Positions 43,301-56,339 of a stretch of 64,000 bases of DNA are shown here, one piece after another. The notes under the pieces are model-generated. The model ran no database searches. It was not told where the DNA came from and worked only from the letters and a program-made list of their open reading frames with translations. Source of the DNA: CBDCIS01 sp965217565 (GTDB lineage Bacteria; Chloroflexota; Dehalococcoidia; Lucifugimonadales; CATOSD01). The stretch is from the NCBI GenBank assembly GCA_965217565.1, contig CBDCIS010000001.1:310001-374000 (forward strand), in the 5' to 3' direction. How positions within the stretch are numbered: position 1 is the first letter of the stretch; the number at the start of each line of letters is the position of its first letter. Both the position numbers and the translations under genes were made by a program.

Positions 43301-44047
43301 GGTGGTGTCGGCGGTCCAGGGGCCGCTCCATCGGCGGTCTCCGAAGTAGCGGGCCCGCATGCGCACCTTGTACTCCACGCCGGCCTCAAGACCGGTGACG
43401 GTGACCGTCGTCTCCGTCCCTTCCGGGTAGACATGGCCCTCGTCGACGGTCCAGGACGTGTATTCCTCGCCGGGCTTCGCCCAGTCGATGCGGTAGTCGG
43501 TGGGCTCGGGGCTGGGAATCTCCCATGACACGACGACCGTCCCGGACGTGTCGCTGCTCAGCGTCGGAGCGCTCATGACGCCATCCGCCGGCGGGGGATC
43601 GCTCGGGGCAACCTCGCCTGCAACGGCAATGGTGGTGTCGGCGGTCCAGGGGCCGCTCCATCGGCGGTCTCCGAAGTAGCGGGCCCGCATGCGCACCTTG
43701 TACTCCACGCCGGCCTCAAGACCGGTGACGGTGACCGTCGTCTCCGTCCCTTCCGGGTAGACATGGCCCTCGTCGACGGTCCAGGACGTGTACTCCTCGC
43801 CGGACTTCGCCCAGTCGATGCGGTAGTCGGTGGGCTCGGGGCTGGGAATCTCCCATGACAGGACCACCGTCCCGCAAGTGTCGCTGCTCAGCGTCGGGGC
43901 GCTCATGGCGCCATCCTGCGCCTGAGCCTTCGCGACAAAGTCGCCTCCGAAAGTCACCGCAGCCAGCGCCAGCATCGCAATCGCTGCAACGAGCGCAACT
44001 ATTCGAACCGGCCAGCCACGCATCTGATGTCTGCTTCCAATTCTCAT
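40385..44047 (-). CDS. Secreted FN3-repeat and leucine-rich-repeat surface protein
   Basis: 1,220 residues. The N-terminal signal peptide (VRIVALVAAIAMLALAAVTF with AKAQA cleavage) is followed by four fibronectin type III-like repeats (about residues 45-475), nearly identical copies of 110 residues. Two beta domains follow (each with KAAIYDDDGGTPGTP and TLDPGTTYWL), then a region of about 300 residues of leucine-rich repeats (LKQLRLANNRISSAIQFCGL, LEYLYLQGNNIDGYVDLSAN) after a helical cap (ALRRVIEAALGKSSGDTITY). It ends with a cysteine-containing tail. Exported and likely involved in adhesion or recognition. Confidence 0.85.
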   Translation of the reverse strand: MRIGSRHQMRGWPVRIVALVAAIAMLALAAVTFGGDFVAKAQAQDGAMSAPTLSSDTCGTVVLSWEIPSPEPTDYRIDWAKSGEEYTSWTVDEGHVYPEGTETTVTVTGLEAGVEYKVRMRARYFGDRRWSGPWTADTTIAVAGEVAPSDPPPADGVMSAPTLSSDTSGTVVVSWEIPSPEPTDYRIDWAKPGEEYTSWTVDEGHVYPEGTETTVTVTGLEAGVEYKVRMRARYFGDRRWSGPWTADTTIAVAGEVAPSDPPPADGVMSAPTLSSDTSGTVVVSWEIPNPAPTDYRIDWAKPGEEYKSWTVDEGHVYPEGTETTVTVTGLEAGVEYKVRMRARYFGDRRWSGPWTADTTITVAGEVGTNEPRGADGVMSAPTLSSDTSGTVVVSWEIPNPAPTDYRIDWAKPGEEYKSWTVDEGHVYPEGTETTVTVTGLEAGVEYKVRMQARYFGDRRWSGPWTADTLITVAAEQADPPLPPPAIVEVIEPETAEQSSDTPLISNLGRLTSADRLSIGHLSGLLQPDIIRAVSFTTGPASGGYAVNGVQVEIVNTLGTDANTIVKAAIYDDDGGTPGTPVHSFSGVADPQVGPLTLDPSDPITLDPGTTYWLVLEMDGITDVTATEVVQLAGSSTPNVDSGAEPGWSMGDTYKRDRPTASWVRLINPFKFAIRGQPLTRLVSNLGQATAFTASVGWIDDSNTDQALASPFTTGPNPDGYVIDGVQVSVSLTSFMLSASSDKLKAAIYDDDGGTPGTLAHTVGLLTRPPLGVLTIDAESAITLDPRTTYWLGLELDDAPINSFLKLELTTLTGEDPSADPGWSIGDYVNGRRAYWGRYQIDGGDVIVKFAILGQAICPAREITDTTAAVSIPDPALRRVIEAALGKSSGDTITYAELATVEEIRAAYSGIASMEGLQYATGLKQLRLANNRISSAIQFCGLTKLEYLYLQGNNIDGYVDLSANGRLIALRLGHNRITGLALPHAQNLRTVSAYNNQLASVITSGHLRSLVDFNVSNNNLTSIDLSDIGRNHPEIDKTSTSLYMAHNNLTSLTVPGSRRYELLDAASNELTSVSIPGGNLVYLYLSGNDITSFSIADSGKLKRLDLGYNELSNGGSQSEPAVWMSGQNFPQLEDLWLSGNKLRTLQFNRGQVPKLKSLYLDNNKLHKFATTHALAFLRVDISNAGALTMLDVGGNNAASLNDIVRPSNVCSTRSGLTCKWK
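42645..43910 (-). repeat. Tandem 330-base repeats encoding FN3-like domains
   Basis: Four units with period 330 begin at 42645, 42975, 43305 and 43635; the last is slightly shorter. Neighbouring units are almost identical over the whole length, so expansion or gene conversion is recent. Each unit encodes one FN3-like domain plus linker. Confidence 0.9.
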
Positions 44048-44167
44048 TTGGCCTACCCTCCGTTCCTGTTCGGGATGCCCCTGTATTCATTGAATGCGCC
44101 GTGCATCGGAGACGGCGTGCTTTTCCCAAGCCTGAATGGGCCGACCATCAAGCTAGCCGGGAATGCG

Positions 44168-44210
44168 AAGGCCATCAAGAGCCGTGCGTCACATCGTTGA
44201 CAGGACTTTT
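44168..44210. repeat. 43-base repeat upstream of surface-protein genes, copy 2
   Basis: Begins AAGGCCATCAAGAGCC and ends GTTGACAGGACTTTT; copy of 39609-39651. It lies about 120 bases upstream of the FN3/LRR gene start. The remainder of the 44048-44441 gap holds a G9 run at about 44213-44220 and no gene. Confidence 0.5.
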
Positions 44211-44441
44211 GCGGGGGGGGGCGTTCAGAGCGGTCGTTTTGGAACCATTTTGGGGCCAATAGACCCCGCCGTTCGCCCTGTCTAATACGCATATGTGTTG
44301 AGTGCTTTTGACGTGCTTGATAGGAGTCCTATCGCCCCATGTCGCAGGGTGCTATTAGCACTCGACAGCCGTCCTTCGAAGAGGGTACTTTGAAGATGCC
44401 GGAGGCAACTGTTCACATCGTCACAAAGGGGGAGTCCGCCA

Positions 44442-45716
44442 TTGCCGGAGGACGGTCTCGGCGCAGTCGATCAAATGCCCGCAGCGCCCCAGAGAAGGTC
44501 GGAGAGGCGGTGCGGGGGCACGGCCGTGCCCGGAGCCGGAGTGTCGGGGTGGTTCGTCCGCACCGTCCGGGCCGACCCGGAGGTGCTCCTCTTCGGGGCG
44601 AAGGTCTCCGTCTGGCTGCGCTGGTTCGTCTGGGCGGTCGCCCTGGCCCAGCTGGCCTACCGCCCCGAGTTCTGGCTGGACACCCACGGGCAGTACCTGT
44701 TTCTGCACGTGCCGCTGGTGGTGTTCAACGGCCTCGTCCACTACAGGTTCCACCGGGGCTGGGCGGCGACGTGGCGCTGGCTGCTCTTCCTGAGCGCCAT
44801 GGACGTCGCCCTGATCACCGGCGCCATCGTCATGGCCGCCGACTTCGACATCTACTTCTTCGTCGCCTACTACGTCGCGCTCGCCCTGTTCGCCGTCGTC
44901 TTCACGTCGCTGTGGCTCGGCCTGGCGTGGACCACGATGGCCGCCCTCGTCTATGCCGTCGTCAGCTTTGCGGTGGACCCGGGTCTTGAATTCGCTGCCG
45001 GCGAGGAGAAGGCCCTACTCGGCAGGATAGCGGCGATGTACGGCGTCGTCGGATGCGTCAGCCTGGTCGCCCGCTTCGAGCGGGTCAGGCGGCAGCGTTC
45101 CGCCGAGCGGGAGCGGGAGCTGCACCGGGAGCGCATCGAGCTCTCCCAGGCCATCCACGACACCGCCGCGCAGACGGCGTACATGGTCTCCATGGGGATA
45201 CACCGGGCCATGAGGATGGCCGGCGGCGCAAACGAGGAGCTGGCGGGGACGCTGGCGGCGACCTCGTCGCTGTCGAAGGCGGTCATCTGGGAGCTGAGGC
45301 GTCCCATAGACGAGGGGCAGCTCTTCGAGGGAAGGGAGTTGGGCCGGGTGCTCTGGTCCCACACCGACAACTTCTCGAAGACCGCCTCGATTCCGGCGGA
45401 GCTGCTCCAGACCGGGACCGAGCCGCCCCTCGCCGTGGAGACCAAGGCCCGGCTCTTCTCCATAGCCCACAACGCCCTCACCAACGCCTTCCTGCACGCC
45501 GGGGCAAGCCGGGTGGAGGTCAGGCTGGACTTCGAGAGCGGAGGTCTGCGGCTCTCCGTATCGGACGACGGGGTCGGCCTCCCGGACGACTACGCCGAGC
45601 GCGGGCGGGGCTTCAGGGGAATGGAGGCGGACGCCGAAAGACTGGGCGGCAGGCTCGTCGTGGAGACGGGCGGACCCGGCGGGGGCACGACCGTGACGTG
45701 CGAGATGCCGCTGTAG
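44442..45716 (+). CDS. NarX/DegS-type sensor histidine kinase
   Basis: 424 residues from a TTG start (GGGGGAG seven bases upstream). Five or six membrane helices occupy residues about 50-190 (WRWLLFLSAMDVALITGAIV, IYFFVAYYVALALFAVVFTS). A coiled linker is followed by the HisKA_3 phospho-acceptor ELSQAIHDTAAQTAYMVSMG and a HATPase domain (SIAHNALTNAFLHAGASRVE, LRLSVSDDGVGLPDDY, GRGFRGMEADAERLGG). It signals to the response regulator 24 bases downstream. The stimulus is unknown; no periplasmic sensor domain is seen. Confidence 0.88.
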   Translation: MPEDGLGAVDQMPAAPQRRSERRCGGTAVPGAGVSGWFVRTVRADPEVLLFGAKVSVWLRWFVWAVALAQLAYRPEFWLDTHGQYLFLHVPLVVFNGLVHYRFHRGWAATWRWLLFLSAMDVALITGAIVMAADFDIYFFVAYYVALALFAVVFTSLWLGLAWTTMAALVYAVVSFAVDPGLEFAAGEEKALLGRIAAMYGVVGCVSLVARFERVRRQRSAERERELHRERIELSQAIHDTAAQTAYMVSMGIHRAMRMAGGANEELAGTLAATSSLSKAVIWELRRPIDEGQLFEGRELGRVLWSHTDNFSKTASIPAELLQTGTEPPLAVETKARLFSIAHNALTNAFLHAGASRVEVRLDFESGGLRLSVSDDGVGLPDDYAERGRGFRGMEADAERLGGRLVVETGGPGGGTTVTCEMPL

Positions 45717-45740
45717 GCAGTCTTACGGAAGGAGACCGAC

Positions 45741-46415
45741 ATGTCATCGACCGAACGAATAAGGGTGATGGTGGCGGACGACCACCCCCTCATGAGGAAC
45801 GGCCTGCGGGAGGCCCTGGACGGCGAGGAGGACTTCGAGGTCGTCGGACAGGCCTCGGACGGAGTCGAGGCGGTCAGGATGGCGCAGCGGGTCGAGCCCG
45901 ACGTCATCGTCATGGACGTGATGATGCCGGGCAAGGACGGCGTCGACGCCTGCCGGGAGATCATGGAGGAGATGCCGAACATCCAGGTGCTGATGCTCAC
46001 GGCCTCCACCGCCGAGGATGCCGTGATCGAGGCCGTGGCCGCTGGGGCGACAGGCTACCTTCAGAAACACTCGGGGCCGGAGGAGCTGGCGGTCGCGATT
46101 CGGGACTTGGCCCAGGGGAAACTGCGCATACCGGACCGGTACATACGGAGGGTCTTCGCGATGATCAGGGGCCAGCGCGGTCTCGGCGCCGGGCGGGGCC
46201 TGGAGTCGATAACGGACCGTGAGAAGGAGATACTGAGGCTGTTCGCCAGCGGCAGGTCATACGCCCAGATCGCCGAGGCCAGGGGCAACAAGGCCTCGAC
46301 CATCAAGAACGCGATCTACCGCATCCAGGAGAAGCTGGGGGTCGAGTCGAAGCAGGAGCTCGTGGTCTGGGCCGTGCGCAACGGCCTGCTGGACGGGGAG
46401 GAGCAGGCCAGATGA
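45741..46415 (+). CDS. NarL/LuxR-family response regulator
   Basis: 224 residues. The receiver domain has VMVADDHPLMRNGLREALDG, phospho-acceptor Asp in EPDVIVMDVMMPGKDG and LMLTASTAEDAVI. The C-terminal LuxR-type HTH is SITDREKEILRLFASGRSYA then KASTIKNAIYRIQEKLGVES. It forms an operon with the preceding kinase. Targets are unknown; the neighbouring surface protein gene, which is divergent, is a candidate. Confidence 0.92.
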   Translation: MSSTERIRVMVADDHPLMRNGLREALDGEEDFEVVGQASDGVEAVRMAQRVEPDVIVMDVMMPGKDGVDACREIMEEMPNIQVLMLTASTAEDAVIEAVAAGATGYLQKHSGPEELAVAIRDLAQGKLRIPDRYIRRVFAMIRGQRGLGAGRGLESITDREKEILRLFASGRSYAQIAEARGNKASTIKNAIYRIQEKLGVESKQELVVWAVRNGLLDGEEQAR

Positions 46416-46653
46416 GGACGGAGTGGAACCTGTCGTCGGGGGAGCGGTATGCCCATCCCTGAGCGGACACTGTCACGGTGGAGCCATCATCGGACGGCGA
46501 CGGCCTTGACGCAGGCGCAGGGCTCCTACAGGAACGACACGAGCCTCGGCGGCGTCAGCGATGTGGACCTCGGTCCACCAACCTTAATGAAATCAAGAAC
46601 CTTTACCTTGAGGCTCCATTTGGCGGTGTAAGCGCGAAGCTGTTCCCGGCGCA
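46416..46653. other. Short gap with no convincing gene
   Basis: About 240 bases between the response regulator and hsdR (convergent). A short frame at 46449 has no support. It contains CTCCTACAGGAAC, the TACAGGA string seen in other leaders of this DNA. No clear terminator. Confidence 0.4.
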
Positions 46654-49793
<3,140 letters not shown>

Positions 49794-49797
<4 letters not shown>

Positions 49798-50306
49798 TTC
49801 GTCCAGTCCACGACGCCAACGATTGCTAGGATAACCATAACCGTCAGCCCCACATGAAGCCCAGCAAAGAGAATAGGTATCCACCGTTCGATCTTCGTCA
49901 CAGCACGATACGCCGTGCCTTGTCCCTCCTCAGCCAATCGCCACTCATGCCTGTACATCGCCGCTGGCAGATGCTGCTCGAACTCGTGAATCACATCGAA
50001 CTTGATGCGATTCAGGTCAGCGTGTGACTTTATGATCAGATACCAGAGCAAGGATACGGGAATGCCTATAACGGGAATAAGCAGCGTCCAGTAGCCCTGG
50101 CCAAAGTTTGCAGACTGTAGGCCGTACAGCGCAACCAACGCGGCGTTAATAGTCAGCAGGTAGCGGTTTGAGTTGACGCGGCGCGTGCTGACGTTCTCAG
50201 CAGACTGCACGTAGAGCTTGTACTGCTCAAGCAGGTCTGACTTGAACGACTCGCCGTAGGACTCTTCGGTCTTAGGAATCAATGATTCGCAGTTCTGGGC
50301 ATCCAT
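49794..50306 (-). CDS. RipA-family-like membrane protein linked to TIR-type gene
   Basis: 170 residues from the ATG at 50306 behind GAGGTAGG. The helical part YKLYVQSAENVSTRRVNSNR is followed by LLTINAALVALYGLQ, then two more hydrophobic helices (WTLLIPVIGIPVSLLWYLII and FAGLHVGLTVMVILAIVGVV). Small membrane proteins of this kind are commonly encoded next to MTH538-type TIR proteins. It is probably the membrane effector or anchor of the downstream TIR-like gene. The family name is tentative. Confidence 0.6.
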
Positions 50307-50308
50307 AC

Positions 50309-50698
50309 CTACCTCGGACGAGCGATGAGTTCTTTCAGGGTAGGCCAAGTCCAAGGATGCATCACCTTCTTCTTGGGCGCTGTGTTTGGCCGAGAACATT
50401 GCCCTTGCCTGCGGCCCTTCAACAAGAAGTACGGTTTCTTCTCTTCCCGAGTAATAGCAACCTCGCCTGCTACTCCGCTGGCCTTGTGCGTACGGTGGCC
50501 GCAGATAACAATGACGAGATCGCACCTGCGTATCCGAGACCGCACCTCATCTCGCCATTTTTCATTGATTCGTCCGTACACAGACTCATCCTTTATGCTG
50601 AATGGCGAATCTGACCTCTCAGCTTGGGCGACTAAATCGCCCCTCAGGTCCTTGTCGTTGTCGTAGTCAAAGCTGATGAATACGCTCTTGGTAGCCAT
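50309..50698 (-). CDS. MTH538-type TIR-like (DUF1863) protein
   Basis: 129 residues: KSVFISFDYDNDKDLRGDLV then FSIKDESVYGRINEKWRDEV and CDLVIVICGHRTHKASGVAG. This is the TIR-like fold of the DUF1863/ThsB type (FISFDYDND start, VIVICG strand) that makes or senses NAD-derived signals in anti-phage systems such as Thoeris. It lies two bases upstream of the RipA-like membrane gene, with which it forms a pair. Catalytic activity is unproven. Confidence 0.75.
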   Translation of the reverse strand: MATKSVFISFDYDNDKDLRGDLVAQAERSDSPFSIKDESVYGRINEKWRDEVRSRIRRCDLVIVICGHRTHKASGVAGEVAITREEKKPYFLLKGRRQGQCSRPNTAPKKKVMHPWTWPTLKELIARPR

Positions 50699-50789
50699 AA
50701 TTGCCTCACATTCAAGTGGAATCCCTAATTCAAGCGCGTCTCCCCTTCAGCCACATCTCTAACTGTCCTGGAATGGTGTTTCCACATAG

Positions 50790-51542
50790 TCAAAACGGCA
50801 GTTTATCTAAATCCACCACGGTCGCTCGCTCAAGCCACCGGGTGCTTTGGTCAAACTTGTCCCGCCTAAGCGCGTATTCATCGCCAGTCAAACGACTCAA
50901 TTCTCCGGCAGCGATTGGGTGAAACTCAAATGCGCGATAGACTTGGGGATTCCCATTAAATGATTCCACGAACAAATTCGCCTGCGTGGTGGATAGTGTG
51001 TCGAATCTAGACAGGAATTGAGCGAGATAGTTTGCTTGAGAGAAACTATCTGCTTGCCTCATAGCTTCGATATAAATATCCTTGCCAAGTTCTCTCAACC
51101 TGTCGTCATTTCCTTGATACTTGAAGAGGAATTCTACAATGCCCTTGCCAACTTGTATGCCGTTAACGCCAGACACAGAGATGGCTTGGTATCTGCCTAT
51201 GAGTCCATATGGGTCCTTTCCAATGCGGATCGGTATAACTGGTATCCCACGCCCAGAGGCTGCCCCGATTTCCTGATCAGTCCACTTGCTGTCACTGAAT
51301 TTCTCGGTAAGCAATGCAATCAATAGGTCCATACTAAGAAGCGCTCGCTTAATCTCTGTTTCCCATTCCTCCATTGGTTCAATGTCCTCGTGAGCTACGA
51401 AAGAAGCTATACCGTAATTGGCGAGTTCATTTTTCATATCAGTCGCCAGTTTCTTGTCCTCAGCTATGTGGCTGATGAACGCCCGAACCGTGCCTTGCCC
51501 CCAAAGCCGTTCCAAGTCTGCCATTTCCAAATCAACCATCAA
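50790..51542 (-). CDS. TIR-domain protein
   Basis: 250 residues. The N-terminal TIR domain has TVRAFISHIAEDKKLATDMK, then NYGIASFVAHEDIEPMEEWE and LIALLTEKFSDSKWTDQEIG, where the Glu after KWTDQ corresponds to the catalytic residue of NADases. The C-terminal half is helical (DTLSTTQANLFVESFNGNPQ) and may sense damage or a partner. It is probably an abortive-infection type effector. It sits between the hsdS gene and the TIR-like/membrane pair in the restriction operon. Confidence 0.8.
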   Translation of the reverse strand: MMVDLEMADLERLWGQGTVRAFISHIAEDKKLATDMKNELANYGIASFVAHEDIEPMEEWETEIKRALLSMDLLIALLTEKFSDSKWTDQEIGAASGRGIPVIPIRIGKDPYGLIGRYQAISVSGVNGIQVGKGIVEFLFKYQGNDDRLRELGKDIYIEAMRQADSFSQANYLAQFLSRFDTLSTTQANLFVESFNGNPQVYRAFEFHPIAAGELSRLTGDEYALRRDKFDQSTRWLERATVVDLDKLPF

Positions 51543-51549
51543 GATTTCC

Positions 51550-53170
<1,621 letters not shown>

Positions 53171-53196
<26 letters not shown>

Positions 53197-53602
53197 GCAA
53201 GCGGTTCAAGAGATAGCGAGCCTCCTGGAGGAAGTCCGGGACGCTCTCGAACACCTCCTGCGCCTTCTCTTCGTTGTAGGTGTGGCTGGTCGTGCCGCGG
53301 TTCCTGCGGAACTCAAGCCACTCCGGGAGCTCCGACCTGAGAAGAGCCTGTCTGTAGGCTTCGCGTATCACGTCGTTGAAGACGAGCTCGTCGATCTCCG
53401 CCGGGTTGGCAGAGGCGAGTTCAAGATAGCGCCTCAGCATTCTGAAGGAGAGCTCGTAGGTGAACTCGAAGGCCTGGATTACGGCAGCCCTCAGATGCCT
53501 TTTGAGGCGAGGGTAGTCCAAGGCCAAGTCGGAGTTGTAGATGTCCAGGGCCTCTTCCAACTGGGCAACGGCGTCTTCCAGTGGTGTCAAGTCAAGCTTC
53601 AT
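53171..53602 (-). CDS. HEPN (HI0074-type) partner of the MNT domain
   Basis: 143 residues from the ATG at 53602. LDLTPLEDAVAQLEEALDIY begins the helical bundle. The RNase-type motif R-x4-6-H appears in LEFRRNRGTTSHTYNEEKAQ, so a catalytic arrangement is plausible. HI0074-type HEPN proteins form toxin or substrate-binding partners of HI0073-like MNT nucleotidyltransferases. The MNT here is the front end of HsdS, encoded immediately downstream and overlapping. It thus ties a toxin-like pair to the restriction system. Confidence 0.85.
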
Positions 53603-53676
53603 CGGGCATCCTCTATCTTCCAAACCCCAGGCCCTTGATATTCATTCGATGACCGTGTCCAGCATGGCGGTTCGAT

Positions 53677-54291
53677 CTAATTGCTGAAGGGCTGGCATAG
53701 CTTCCGCGAGGTGTCTTCGCCCAATTCAGGGCAGTAGTCCTGTAGGACGCCTGGGGTGATCTCGCTGATGCGTAGGCCGCGCCCTTGGCGAATGTGTTTG
53801 ACAGCACCTGGCAGTGCATCCATTAGAGGTGAAACGAGGTCCTCTGCTAGGGCGTACTGCCCTTCATGGCACTCCACTTCCGGTACTCGACTGTTTTGGA
53901 ACCACGCGGCAAGTCCCTCTTCCAGCCAGTTGGCGGGGCGTCCGTCAACCTGCTTGTTCCAAGGATCGAGCAAGTGGAGGCACTCATGCGCCAGTTGCCA
54001 CCGTGCCCTTACCGAGTCAGTGAGTGCATTTGAGGTCAGACGGATAGCGACATGCCGGGACCGCCGCTCGGGATCGTCAGGCGCAATTCCGCTATCTGGA
54101 TACCAGAGACGTGGACATGCGCCTGGCGTCGAGTCGATTTCGATGCCAACCAGAGTGAACGAGTGATCTCTTGGCCCAAAGAGGTGCTCGATATCGGCCA
54201 AGAACCGGCTGACATCTATCGGAAGCGTCAGTGCCCAATGGCTACCATCCTCCTGCAATCGGGTAACGAACAAGGATTCAATGGTAGTCAC
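53677..54291 (-). CDS. HExxH-type metallopeptidase-like protein
   Basis: 204 residues from a GTG overlapping the hsdM stop (GTGA). The zinc motif is ARWQLAHECLHLLDPW (H-E-x-x-H), followed by GRPANWLEEGLAAWFQNSRV with a downstream Glu suitable as third ligand. This looks like a gluzincin-type peptidase. The N-terminal half is not recognised. It lies between hsdM and the HEPN gene in a tight operon. The substrate is unknown; it could process an effector of the neighbouring TIR or HEPN proteins. Confidence 0.7.
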   Translation of the reverse strand: MTTIESLFVTRLQEDGSHWALTLPIDVSRFLADIEHLFGPRDHSFTLVGIEIDSTPGACPRLWYPDSGIAPDDPERRSRHVAIRLTSNALTDSVRARWQLAHECLHLLDPWNKQVDGRPANWLEEGLAAWFQNSRVPEVECHEGQYALAEDLVSPLMDALPGAVKHIRQGRGLRISEITPGVLQDYCPELGEDTSRKLCQPFSN

Positions 54292-55856
54292 CGATGCCCT
54301 CCGAACCCCAAGCGCTCCAGGTTCGCCTCGATCTCCGCGTCCAGCCGTTGCGCCTCGGCCTGCTGCTCCCGCCACTGGGCGGAGAGACGGGCCATCTTCT
54401 CCTCAAACGGCTCTCCGTCGTCCTCCTGCGGCGCTGCGCCGACGTACCGGCCTGGGGTGAGCACGTGACCATGTTTCCGGACTTCCTCCAGCGTCGCGCT
54501 CTTGCAGAAGCCGGGGACGTCCTCGTATTCGCCAGCGTCCTTGCCGCGCCAGGCGTGGTAGGTGTCGGCGACGTGGGTGATGTCCTCCGTGGACAGGTCG
54601 CGCCGCGTGCGGTCGAGCATGTGCCCTAGCTTGCGGGCGTCTATGAAGAGCGTTTCGCCCAGACGGTCTCCTTCCTGCCGCCCCCGACGCAGGAACCAGA
54701 GGCAGGCGGGTATCTGGGTGGAGCGGAAGAGCTGGCCCGGCAGGGCGATGATGCAGTCCACGAGGCCAGCCTCGATTATATTCTTGCGTATCTCACCCTC
54801 ACCGGACTGGTTCGACGACATGGAGCCGTTGGCAAGGACGAAGCCCGCGATGCCTCGTGGCGCCAGGTGATACAGGAAGTGCTGGACCCAGGCGAAGTTG
54901 GCGTTGCCCACCGGCGGGACGCCGTGCTCCCACCGCTTATCATCCCTGAGCTGCTCGCCTCCCCAATCGGAGACGTTGAAGGGCGGATTGGCCAGGATGT
55001 AGTCGGCCCGCAGGTCCGGGTGACTGTCGTTGCGGAAGCTGTCTCCGTGCTCGATGCGGCCCTCGATGCCCCGGATCGCTAGGTTCATCCTGGCCATGCG
55101 CCAAGTGGTGTAGTTGGACTCCTGGCCGTAGATGGAGATGTCGCCCCTGGCTCTACCCGCGTTGCCGTTGCCGCTGGCGTGGGCGCGGATGAACTCCACC
55201 GACTGGACGAACATGCCGGAGGAGCCGCAGCACGGGTCGTACACGCGGCCCTGGTACGGCTCCAGCATCTCCACGAGGAGCCGCACGACCGAGCGCGGGG
55301 TGTAGAACTCGCCACCCTTCCTGCCCTCGGCCAGGGCGAACTGCTCCAGGAAATACTCATAGACGTTGCCTAGCACATCCGTGGCGCGGGCCTCAGCGCC
55401 GCCGACCTTGATATTGCTCACCATGTCGACCACCTGCCCCAATCGGGTCTTGTCCAGGGCAGGCCGGGCGTAGTCCTTGGGCAGCACATCCTTGAGTACC
55501 GAGTTGTCCCGCTCGATGGCGACCATGGCGGCGTCGACCAATCGCCCGATGTTGGGCTGACGTGTCTGGTTCTTGAGGTACTGCCAGCGTGCCTCGGAAG
55601 GCACCCAGAAGATATTCTCCGCGATGTACTCGTCCCGGTCCTCGGCGGCCTCTTCACCTAATTCGACAAGCACCTCCGCGTGCCGCTCCTCGAAGGCGTC
55701 GGAGATGTACTTTAGGAAGATGAGGCCGAGGACGACGTGCTTGTATTCGGCGGCGTCCATGCTCCCCCGTAGGGCGTCGGCCATTCGCCAGTACTCAGCC
55801 TCGTGGCCCGTCTTGATGGCATCGCCTTTTGGCTTTGCTGTCTGAGCAGTAGACAC
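54288..55856 (-). CDS. hsdM: Type I restriction enzyme methyltransferase subunit
   Basis: 522 residues from a GTG at 55856 behind GAGGTAAGGA; the ATG at 55892 would run into the upstream gene. The N-terminal helical domain is YWRMADALRGSMDAAEYKHV. The SAM site is VYDPCCGSSGMFVQSVEFIR and the catalytic motif is YILANPPFNVSDW (NPPF, N6-adenine). It pairs with HsdS for modification and with HsdR for restriction. Complete length for the family. Confidence 0.93.
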   Translation of the reverse strand: MSTAQTAKPKGDAIKTGHEAEYWRMADALRGSMDAAEYKHVVLGLIFLKYISDAFEERHAEVLVELGEEAAEDRDEYIAENIFWVPSEARWQYLKNQTRQPNIGRLVDAAMVAIERDNSVLKDVLPKDYARPALDKTRLGQVVDMVSNIKVGGAEARATDVLGNVYEYFLEQFALAEGRKGGEFYTPRSVVRLLVEMLEPYQGRVYDPCCGSSGMFVQSVEFIRAHASGNGNAGRARGDISIYGQESNYTTWRMARMNLAIRGIEGRIEHGDSFRNDSHPDLRADYILANPPFNVSDWGGEQLRDDKRWEHGVPPVGNANFAWVQHFLYHLAPRGIAGFVLANGSMSSNQSGEGEIRKNIIEAGLVDCIIALPGQLFRSTQIPACLWFLRRGRQEGDRLGETLFIDARKLGHMLDRTRRDLSTEDITHVADTYHAWRGKDAGEYEDVPGFCKSATLEEVRKHGHVLTPGRYVGAAPQEDDGEPFEEKMARLSAQWREQQAEAQRLDAEIEANLERLGFGGHR

Positions 55857-55861
55857 TGTCC

Positions 55862-56098
55862 TTACCTCACTCGTTTTCCTCTGGCTCGCCACTTCGTAAC
55901 TTCCTGCCTGGCATTCTTGCCGCCGGGTCCATAGCCGTGGCGGTCTAGAAACTCGGGAACTCCGCCGTACTCGACCGCAATTATTGCGGACTCGGCAGTC
56001 TTGTCATGCCCAGGCAGGAAGAAAGAGCCGATTGCAGTCTCGGCACCGCACCCACACCAACATTCCCCTGTTGGCAGTAGGCGCTTCGTTGAAGTCAT
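55862..56098 (-). CDS. Small cysteine-rich protein at the head of the restriction operon
   Basis: 78 residues: CWCGCGAETAIGSFFLPGHD and EYGGVPEFLDRHGYGPGGKN, with a basic C-terminus. Three cysteines and a histidine suggest a zinc knuckle. The ATG at 56098 follows GGGGAG. It precedes hsdM by five bases. Small proteins of this type are seen next to type I systems, but the role is unknown. Confidence 0.6.
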   Translation of the reverse strand: MTSTKRLLPTGECWCGCGAETAIGSFFLPGHDKTAESAIIAVEYGGVPEFLDRHGYGPGGKNARQEVTKWRARGKRVR

Positions 56099-56339
56099 TG
56101 TCATCTCCCCTATACGAAACTATTCGGAATACCCTTGGATGCTGCCCAAGAATACGCCCCAAGGCGAGTTCAAGTCAATGTCGTTCGTCTGTCAAGCAAC
56201 CTAGCGCTACGCTCACCCACTTACCACGAAGTCGACTTGGGCACAATGGCTTACAAGGCATTACATAAGAAGGCCTCCGGCGAAAATAGAAGTTGGGCGA
56301 CTGTCTACTGCAGAAATACACGAACACAGCAAGTGTGGA

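Noticed and set aside
42645..43910. CRISPR-like array from the regular repeats
   Set aside because: Units are 330 bases, contiguous and coding (FN3 domains); no short repeats with variable spacers.
46449..46631. Short plus-strand gene after the response regulator
   Set aside because: No ribosome site at the right distance, no domain, unusual composition.
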